NCBI GenBank assembly: GCA_035646635.1
Contig: DASRPA010000198.1
Location: 1 to 11,268, forward strand
DNA: 11,268 nucleotides
Reading direction: 5' to 3'
Origin: JACDAL01 sp035646635
GTDB lineage: Bacteria > Actinomycetota > CADDZG01 > WHSQ01
Made by a program: the position numbers and the translations under genes. Position 1 is the stretch's first letter. Each line of letters begins with the position of its first letter. The notes beneath the pieces are model-generated. The model was not told where the DNA came from. It saw nothing but the letters and a program-made list of their open reading frames with translations, and searched no databases. Below, piece after piece: positions 7,127 to 11,268 of this stretch.

Positions 7127-8421
7127 GTCCCGCGTCACTCACGCGCCCCGAGCGTGAGCGAGCCGTCCTAGTCGCGGCGGTCTTCGGTGACAGGTCGCTC
7201 GAGGAGGCGGAGTGGTCGCTCGACGAGCTTGCTGCGCTTGCCGACACAGCTGGCGCGGACGTGCTGGATCGCTTGGTGCAGCGGCGCGACCGACCGGATC
7301 CCGCGACTTATGTGGGGCGGGGAAAGGCGAAGGAGGTCGTGGACGCGGCCCTCGCTCTGGACGCGGGGATGGTGATCTTCGACGACGAGCTGACCCCCGC
7401 GCAGGGGCGCAACCTGGAGGAGCTGGCCGGGGTCAACCCCTTGGCCGAGAAGGGTCTCAAGATCATCGACCGTACGGGACTGATCCTCGACATCTTCGCG
7501 CAGCACGCCCGCTCCTCTGAGGGCAAGTTGCAAGTAGAGCTTGCCCAGCTCGCTTACAGGCTACCCAGGCTGAGGGGCTGGGGAGAGGTTCTGTCGAGGC
7601 TAGGGGGCGGCATCGGAACCAGAAGGGGGCCGGGGGAATCCGCTCTCGAGGTCGAACGTCGAGCCATAGTCAGGCGTATCCAGCGCGTCAAGGTGGATCT
7701 CGAAACTCTGTCGCGCACAAGAAGACTCAAACGCAAGGCGCGCAATCGCTCCGGTACCGCCATCGTCGCTCTTGTCGGCTACACCAACGCGGGGAAGTCG
7801 ACGCTGTTGGGCCGGCTCACCGATTCCAAGGTCCTGATCGAGGATCGTCTGTTCTCGACGGTTGACCCAATCACCAGGCGGCTGCCGCTTCCGGGAGGGC
7901 GGGACGCTCTCATCACCGACACGGTCGGCTTTGTGCAGAAGCTGCCTCACCAGCTCGTGGAGGCGTTCAACTCCACGCTCGAAGAGGTTGGCGAGGCCGA
8001 CCTGCTGCTGCACGTCGTCGATGCGACCAGAGCGCCGGAACGTCAGATCTTTGCGGTTCAGATGGTTCTGAAAGAGATCGGCGTGGCGGACAAACCGAGT
8101 GTCATCGTCATGAACAAGGTCGATCTTCTTCGCGCGCCCGAGCTGGCCGCGCTCCAGTCGCGTTATCCGGAGGCAGTGTTCTGTTCCGCCGCCAGGCAAC
8201 GAGGCCTGGTCGAGCTGCTGGGACGCGTGGCGGAGGAGCTGTCGCGCCTGAGTATCGAAGTTTCGCTGGACGTACCGTTCGAGCGGGGTGATGTGGTCGC
8301 CCGCCTTCACGAGGAGGCAGAGGTAGTGAAGGAAACCTACACCGAGGACGGCGTCCATATCGTGGTGCGTCTCGCCCCCGGTCTGCTCGGCGAGGTCCGC
8401 CCTTATCTATCCCAGCTGTAG
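7123..8421 (+). CDS. hflX: HflX ribosome-associated GTPase, probable CTG start
   Basis: HflX is a GTPase that binds 50S subunits and splits stalled ribosomes in stress. From CTG 7123 it has 432 residues: the N-terminal HflX domain (ERERAVLVAAVFG, then ATYVGRGKAKEVV and DRTGLILDIFA), a GTPase domain with P-loop GYTNAGKS (219-226), DTVGF (266-270) and NKVD (331-334), and a short C-terminal domain. Homology clearly begins near 7141, but this frame has no ATG, GTG or TTG between the stop at 7042-7044 and the GTG at 7261. The CTG at 7123 overlaps the TGA of the preceding gene (CTGA) with AGGGTGG 4 nt before it, and is the best start. A start at 7261 would delete half of the HflX domain. About seven extra residues (around NPLAEKGL) lie before the IDRTGLIL motif. 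Function secure; start inferred. Confidence 0.93.
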   Translation: MSPASLTRPERERAVLVAAVFGDRSLEEAEWSLDELAALADTAGADVLDRLVQRRDRPDPATYVGRGKAKEVVDAALALDAGMVIFDDELTPAQGRNLEELAGVNPLAEKGLKIIDRTGLILDIFAQHARSSEGKLQVELAQLAYRLPRLRGWGEVLSRLGGGIGTRRGPGESALEVERRAIVRRIQRVKVDLETLSRTRRLKRKARNRSGTAIVALVGYTNAGKSTLLGRLTDSKVLIEDRLFSTVDPITRRLPLPGGRDALITDTVGFVQKLPHQLVEAFNSTLEEVGEADLLLHVVDATRAPERQIFAVQMVLKEIGVADKPSVIVMNKVDLLRAPELAALQSRYPEAVFCSAARQRGLVELLGRVAEELSRLSIEVSLDVPFERGDVVARLHEEAEVVKETYTEDGVHIVVRLAPGLLGEVRPYLSQL

Positions 8422-8451
8422 AGATCGGAGCGGCCGGTGCGTGGAGGGGAC

Positions 8452-8463
8452 CGCCTGCAGGCG
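8452..8463. promoter_or_regulatory. 12-bp perfect palindrome upstream of the sulfatase promoter
   Basis: CGCCTGCAGGCG is fully self-complementary and lies 30 bp after the hflX stop and 7 bp before the putative -35 of the sulfatase. At roughly -57 to -46 from the predicted transcription start it sits where an activator would bind. It could also be the stem of a weak hflX terminator, though no T run follows. Confidence 0.4.
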
Positions 8464-8470
8464 CATTCAG

Positions 8471-8501
8471 TGGACAGGGCTCTGTCGATCTGGCCTAGAC
8501 T
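8471..8501 (+). promoter_or_regulatory. Putative promoter of the sulfatase gene, leaderless
   Basis: TGGACA (8471-8476, one mismatch to TTGACA) and TAGACT (8496-8501, TANNNT type) are 19 bp apart. The -10 ends exactly 7 nt before the ATG at 8509 and there is no Shine-Dalgarno sequence in between, so transcription should start on the A of the start codon. Leaderless genes of this geometry are common in Actinobacteria. Confidence 0.6.
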
Positions 8502-8508
8502 TCCCCGG

Positions 8509-9900
8509 ATGAAAATGCGGGTGAAGAGCTCAGCAGGTGGGCTCCGGGCGTGCGGTGTTGTGCTTGCCTTGTGTCTGTTGGCAACCGGCCCTCACATCGA
8601 GAGCGGTTCGGCAGAGCCGCGACGAATCGGTCCAAATGTTGTTGTGATCGTGACCGACGATCAGCGCAAGGACACGATGTCGGTCATGCCGAAAACTCGG
8701 CGATGGTTCCGCGGTTCAGGAGTTACCTACAAGAGCGCGTGGGCCCCCACTCCTTTGTGCTGTCCGGCACGGTCATCGATCTTCACGGGTCAGTATGCAC
8801 ACAACCATCTCGTGCGCAACAACGACCCCGGGCAGGTCAACAATCTCAAGCAGCGCCACACTATCCAGTTTCTGTTGGGCAGGGCCGGCTACCGCACGGG
8901 GATGGTCGGCAAGTATCTGAACCTGTGGGACCTCACTCAAGCGCCGCCGTACTTCGATCACTACTCGCTGTCCGGCAGCAACAACTACAACGAAGCCTTG
9001 TGGAACCTCGACGGAGAATTGGTTACTCACCACGGCTACACGACGAGCTTTATGAAGCGAAGGGTCGTGGAGTTCCTGCGCGAGGCGGAAAAGGACGACG
9101 ACAAGAAACCATGGTTCCTCTATGTGGCCACGCGCGCTCCACATGCTCCCGCCACTCCGGAGCCGCTTTACGAGAGAGCACGCGTTCCTCGCTGGGAGGG
9201 GAACCCGGCAGTCTTCGAGATCGACCGCACCGATAAGCCTCCGCACGTGCAGGCCGACGTCGGTAAGTTCTGGCGCTCACGCCGTCATCGCAAAGCGCAG
9301 CTTCGCTCGCTGATGTCGGTCGATGACTTCATAGAGGACCTTCGATTGGCTTTGACCGAGTTGGGCGAGAAGAGCTCCACACTTGTATTCTACGTCTCGG
9401 ACAACGGCGAGCAGTGGGCTGAGCACGGCGTGACCGGCAAGGGGGCTGCATACACCGGGTCGATCAAGATACCGATGTTTGCTCGCTTGCCCGGACAGCT
9501 TCCCGTCGGGAAGAAGGACAAGCGCATGGTTTCGCTCGTCGACATAGCTCCAACGATTCTCGACGCCGCCAACGTCACGCCGACGCATGTTCTCGATGGA
9601 CGGTCGTTGCTCGACGGGTCGTGGAGGAGGGACGCCCTGCTATTCGAATACTGGAGTCAGTTGCGCCGGTCCGAGCGCCCCAACTGGGCCTCGGTGCGAA
9701 CTAGCAATGATCAGTACACCGAGTACTACGACATCGATGCGCAAAGTGTCGTCTTTCGCGAGCACTACGACCTGTTATTGGACCCGTGGCAGCTTGAGAA
9801 CAAGCTGGCCGACTTGAACCCCAGCAACGATCCCGACATCGCTCGTCTGTCTGCGTTGCTCGACCGATACCGGGGCTGCAAGGGCTCGAGCTGCCCCTGA
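8509..9900 (+). CDS. Secreted type I sulfatase (alkaline phosphatase superfamily)
   Basis: From ATG 8509 the protein has 463 residues. It starts with a positively charged stretch and a hydrophobic core (VVLALCLLATG, about 17-27), a likely Sec signal with a possible cleavage after SGSA; I see no proper lipobox. The sulfatase domain follows: metal-binding DD (50-51) in NVVVIVTDDQ, the formylglycine motif C84-C-P-A-R88 in LCCPARSSIFTGQYAHNH, APHAP with H212, and SDNGE with D298-N299. It should therefore need a formylglycine-generating enzyme encoded elsewhere. It hydrolyses sulfate esters outside the membrane; the substrate is unknown, and phosphonate or phosphodiester activity in this superfamily is possible. 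A longer GTG start at 8437 would bury the signal peptide behind 24 residues. It breaks the hflX-lexA neighbourhood and by eye is somewhat less GC-rich than miaA, so it may be acquired. Confidence 0.9.
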   Translation: MKMRVKSSAGGLRACGVVLALCLLATGPHIESGSAEPRRIGPNVVVIVTDDQRKDTMSVMPKTRRWFRGSGVTYKSAWAPTPLCCPARSSIFTGQYAHNHLVRNNDPGQVNNLKQRHTIQFLLGRAGYRTGMVGKYLNLWDLTQAPPYFDHYSLSGSNNYNEALWNLDGELVTHHGYTTSFMKRRVVEFLREAEKDDDKKPWFLYVATRAPHAPATPEPLYERARVPRWEGNPAVFEIDRTDKPPHVQADVGKFWRSRRHRKAQLRSLMSVDDFIEDLRLALTELGEKSSTLVFYVSDNGEQWAEHGVTGKGAAYTGSIKIPMFARLPGQLPVGKKDKRMVSLVDIAPTILDAANVTPTHVLDGRSLLDGSWRRDALLFEYWSQLRRSERPNWASVRTSNDQYTEYYDIDAQSVVFREHYDLLLDPWQLENKLADLNPSNDPDIARLSALLDRYRGCKGSSCP

Positions 9901-9913
9901 CCGGCCCCACGCG

Positions 9914-9977
9914 CTGAACTTTGGATCCCTACCCGACCACCCCGTGTGGGTACAGCTGTTGCCGAAGCAGAGTTCAG
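9914..9977. terminator. Nested inverted repeats between the convergent sulfatase and lexA genes
   Basis: CTGAACT (9914-9920) and AGTTCAG (9971-9977) are exact inverted copies that frame the short gap between two convergent genes; the right arm overlaps the lexA stop codon. Within it TACCC (9930-9934) pairs with GGGTA (9948-9952). Neither strand shows a T run, so intrinsic termination is uncertain, but the placement fits a bidirectional terminator region. Confidence 0.35.
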
Positions 9978-10615
9978 AGCGTTCTCAGCACCCCCACCAC
10001 CCGGCCCAGCACCTCGGTCCCCTGGGGCGCCTCGAACGGCTCCAGGTCCTCATTGGCCGGCTCGAGCCACACCGCAGAGCCGCGATGACGGATGGTCTTG
10101 ATCGTCGCCTCGGGCGCGTCTGAGTACTCGTTCGGCACCATTGCGGCCACGATCTGTCCCGAGTGCGCCGTCGGCTGCTGGCGAATGATCACGTAGTCGC
10201 CGTCCAGGATCCCGGCATCGATCATGGAGTCTCCGGACACCTCTAGCATGAAGATGTTGCCGTCGCCGACGAGGTCGGCGGGCAGCGGGTAGACCTCCTC
10301 GACGTTCTCCTCGGCCACGATCGGGGTGCCCGCCGCGATCCGGCCCAGTAGCGGCACCGAGCGGCTGGGGCGCCGCTCGCGAGCCAGCCCCGTATCGGGA
10401 TCGAACTTCAGCTCGATCGCACGCGGCTTCGTGGGGTCGATGCGCAGGTAGCCCTTGCGCTGCAGGGCCTGGAGGTGAGAGTGCACCGTCGAGCTGGAGG
10501 CGAGGCCGAGGGCGCTGCAGATCTCTCGCACCGATGGCGGGTAGCCCTTGTGGGCGATCGCCTCGGCGATGTAGCCGAGCGTCTGTCGCTGGCGCTCCGT
10601 AAGCCCTTCGGCCAT
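9974..10615 (-). CDS. lexA: LexA, SOS response repressor and self-cleaving peptidase
   Basis: LexA represses DNA-damage genes and cleaves itself when stimulated by RecA filaments. The 213-residue protein has the winged-helix DNA-binding domain (about 4-68: LTERQRQTLGYIAEAIAHKGYPPS, LGLASSSTVHSHLQALQRKGYL) and the S24 peptidase domain with the cleavage site A95-G96 in GRIAAGTPI, nucleophile S130 in SGDSM and general base K173 in EATIKT. A short extra loop, PNEYSDAP, lies just before the lysine motif. I chose the ATG at 10615 because the family starts with MAEGLTERQ-type sequence and GGGAG lies 8 nt upstream; the longer ATG at 10687 adds 24 unrelated residues. It is divergent from the LysM gene and shares three SOS boxes with it, so it should be autoregulated. 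Very secure. Confidence 0.97.
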   Translation of the reverse strand: MAEGLTERQRQTLGYIAEAIAHKGYPPSVREICSALGLASSSTVHSHLQALQRKGYLRIDPTKPRAIELKFDPDTGLARERRPSRSVPLLGRIAAGTPIVAEENVEEVYPLPADLVGDGNIFMLEVSGDSMIDAGILDGDYVIIRQQPTAHSGQIVAAMVPNEYSDAPEATIKTIRHRGSAVWLEPANEDLEPFEAPQGTEVLGRVVGVLRTL

Positions 10616-10685
10616 CTCAGTCACTCCCTCGCTCGGTGTCGCCGTCTCGCCCTGACTTCGGGGGCCCGAGCAACCTGCGCCCGCC

Positions 10686-10716
10686 ACTGTAGCGCGCCCC
10701 GCCGGGCTCTGGGGAA
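10686..10716 (-). promoter_or_regulatory. Candidate lexA promoter
   Basis: On the minus strand TACAGT (10691-10686) is a TANNNT -10, with a weak TTCCCC -35 at 10716-10711 and 19 bp between. SOS box 1 (10713-10726) would overlap that -35, as expected for autorepression. The predicted start near 10679 gives a leader of about 64 nt. Confidence 0.4.
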
Positions 10717-10726
10717 CGTTTGTTCG
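10713..10726. promoter_or_regulatory. SOS box 1 (LexA operator), lexA side
   Basis: The core GAAC-GTTT-GTTC at 10714-10725 keeps both half-sites of the Gram-positive/actinobacterial LexA operator (CGAAC-N4-GTTCG); only the first outer base differs (G for C). It is the nearest box to lexA and overlaps its candidate -35. Confidence 0.85.
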
Positions 10727-10736
10727 ATACCGACAC

Positions 10737-10766
10737 TTGCATACGAACGTATGTTCGTTCTAACAT
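10737..10766 (+). promoter_or_regulatory. Promoter of the LysM (YneA/ChiZ-like) gene
   Basis: TTGCAT (10737-10742) and TAACAT (10761-10766) are spaced 18 bp, giving a transcription start near 10773 and a leader of about 120 nt. SOS box 2 fills the spacer and box 3 covers the start, so LexA binding should shut this promoter tightly. Confidence 0.6.
10744..10757. promoter_or_regulatory. SOS box 2 (LexA operator)
   Basis: CGAAC-GTAT-GTTCG matches the CGAAC-N4-GTTCG LexA consensus at all ten conserved positions. Its centre is 31 bp from box 1. It sits between the -35 and -10 of the LysM-gene promoter. A further GTTC follows at 10757-10760. Confidence 0.93.
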
Positions 10767-10768
10767 AT

Positions 10769-10782
10769 CGAACGTGTGTTCG
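10769..10782. promoter_or_regulatory. SOS box 3 (LexA operator)
   Basis: CGAAC-GTGT-GTTCG matches the LexA consensus at all ten conserved positions, with its centre 25 bp from box 2. Its right half is part of a second palindrome, GTTCGAAC (10778-10785), which runs into CGGAATTCCG (10785-10794). It covers the predicted LysM-gene transcription start. Confidence 0.93.
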
Positions 10783-10881
10783 AACGGAATTCCGGGTGCG
10801 GGTTCAGAACTGATGTCACACCCCCTCGCTACCGTCGTCCGAACAGGTGCCGGAACCACGGCGAGAGTGGCGGCCACGACA

Positions 10882-10889
10882 GAGGAGGT
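10882..10889 (+). promoter_or_regulatory. Ribosome binding site of the LysM gene
   Basis: GAGGAGGT, a near-perfect Shine-Dalgarno sequence, ends 5 nt before the ATG at 10895. It selects that start over the in-frame ATG at 10847. Confidence 0.9.
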
Positions 10890-10894
10890 GCGCG

Positions 10895-11251
10895 ATGGCG
10901 CTCCGCAGTCATGATCTCGTCTCCCCAGCGGAGGAGGCGATCGTCTACAAACTCCCGGCCTGCGCTGGGGGGCTCAGGAACGCCGCGACGAAAGTGCTGG
11001 CGCCGGTTCTCACGGCGATGGTGCTGGCCCTGGTGCTGTGGTCCTCCACGCGCCCTCAGCAATTCACGGCCGGCTCTCGGCCCGGTGCGCCTGCCGTCGT
11101 CGTGGTGGATGAGGGTCAGACGCTCTGGGAGCTGTCCCAGCGCTACGCCCCGCTGGGGGTGGACTGGCGGGCCTACGCCGACGCCGTGGTGGGTCTCAAC
11201 GATTTCGATGGCCCTCTGCAGGTGGGCCAGCGCCTGCGCCTGCCGCGTTGA
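10895..11251 (+). CDS. Membrane-anchored LysM protein, probable SOS-induced division regulator (YneA/DivS/ChiZ-like)
   Basis: The 118-residue protein has a short cytoplasmic N-terminus (1-33), one membrane segment (about 34-50, VLAPVLTAMVLALVLWS), a brief linker and a C-terminal LysM peptidoglycan-binding domain (about 68-116, VVDEGQTLWELSQRYA ... LQVGQRLRLPR). I see no hydrolase domain. Proteins with this layout lie divergent from lexA in Bacillus (YneA), Corynebacterium (DivS) and Mycobacterium (Rv2719c/ChiZ), where they are induced by DNA damage and delay division. Two of the three SOS boxes sit on its promoter, which supports the same role. A near-perfect Shine-Dalgarno 5 nt before ATG 10895 sets the start. 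In the related genomes nrdR follows, and would lie past the window edge. The match is by architecture and context, not by residue-level identity. Confidence 0.88.
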   Translation: MALRSHDLVSPAEEAIVYKLPACAGGLRNAATKVLAPVLTAMVLALVLWSSTRPQQFTAGSRPGAPAVVVVDEGQTLWELSQRYAPLGVDWRAYADAVVGLNDFDGPLQVGQRLRLPR

Positions 11252-11261
11252 CCGCGCCAGT

Positions 11262-11267
11262 TAGAGT
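11262..11267 (+). promoter_or_regulatory. Possible -10 of the next gene at the window edge
   Basis: TAGAGT fits TANNNT and lies 10 bp after the LysM gene stop, but no suitable -35 is seen at normal spacing (TTGACC at 11248-11253 is only 8 bp away). The next gene, expected to be nrdR by synteny, is outside the window. Confidence 0.2.
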
Positions 11268-11268
11268 G

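Noticed and set aside
6161..7138. 325-residue minus-strand frame over the aminotransferase
   Set aside because: It mirrors a clearly conserved aminotransferase and has no family features of its own.
8529..8600. Lipoprotein signal in the sulfatase
   Set aside because: The cysteine in the hydrophobic core is preceded by L-A-L, which does not satisfy the lipobox; the one after L-R-A lies before the core.
10616..10687. 24-residue N-terminal extension of LexA
   Set aside because: LexA proteins begin at the MAEGLTERQ-type sequence. The extension would overlap the candidate promoter start and has no homology.
10847..10894. Longer N-terminus of the LysM protein from ATG 10847
   Set aside because: A near-perfect Shine-Dalgarno sits inside this stretch directly before ATG 10895, and the added residues are R- and P-rich without homology.
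1..11268. tRNA, rRNA, CRISPR array, insertion sequence or phage genes
   Set aside because: I saw no cloverleaf, regular spacer array, transposase or terminal inverted repeats with target duplications.

Overview
The window looks like a chromosomal housekeeping region of a high-GC Actinomycetota, probably a deep-branching or uncultured lineage rather than a classical Streptomyces- or Mycobacterium-type genome. Three things point that way. First, miaB, a MEMO/LigB-like gene, miaA, dapF, hflX, then lexA divergent from a LysM gene is the order known from mycobacteria (miaB, Rv2728c, miaA, dapF, hflX ... lexA/Rv2719c, nrdR). Second, the SOS boxes are of the CGAAC-N4-GTTCG type shared by Actinobacteria and Firmicutes. 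Third, -10 elements are of the TANNNT type and one transcript looks leaderless. A full-length RNase Y and an LL-diaminopimelate aminotransferase (DapL-like) are not typical of mycobacteria or streptomycetes, which argues for an early-branching clade. This placement is an inference.

Layout: positions 1-398 hold no convincing gene and are probably the leader of the operon; they contain a small hairpin and an unusual cluster of GAAC direct repeats. From 399 to 8421 seven genes run on the plus strand in a tight series: rny (RNA turnover), miaB (tRNA methylthiolation), a MEMO/LigB-like protein, miaA (tRNA prenylation), dapF and a dapL-like aminotransferase (lysine and peptidoglycan diaminopimelate), and hflX (ribosome-associated GTPase). 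MiaA and MiaB act successively on A37 of the same tRNAs, and DapL makes the LL-diaminopimelate that DapF epimerises. The only sizeable gap inside the series is before miaA and holds a perfect 8-bp hairpin and three 9-bp tandem repeats. The dapF/dapL junction is a 4-bp GTGA overlap. At the dapL/hflX junction hflX seems to start at CTG overlapping the TGA stop, because no ATG, GTG or TTG exists in the homologous N-terminal part.

From 8422 to 9900 a secreted sulfatase interrupts the conserved order. It has its own promoter, whose -10 lies exactly 7 nt before the ATG, so its mRNA is probably leaderless. It reads as an accessory insertion.

From 9974 to 11251 lies an SOS regulatory module: lexA on the minus strand, and divergently a 118-residue protein with one membrane segment and one LysM domain, of the YneA/DivS/ChiZ kind (SOS-induced division control). 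Three SOS boxes lie between them. One overlaps the putative -35 of lexA, one fills the spacer of the LysM-gene promoter, and one covers its predicted transcription start. nrdR would be expected just beyond the right edge. I see no tRNA, rRNA, CRISPR array, insertion sequence or phage gene. Most of the window is conserved core genome; the regulatory details are its most interesting content.
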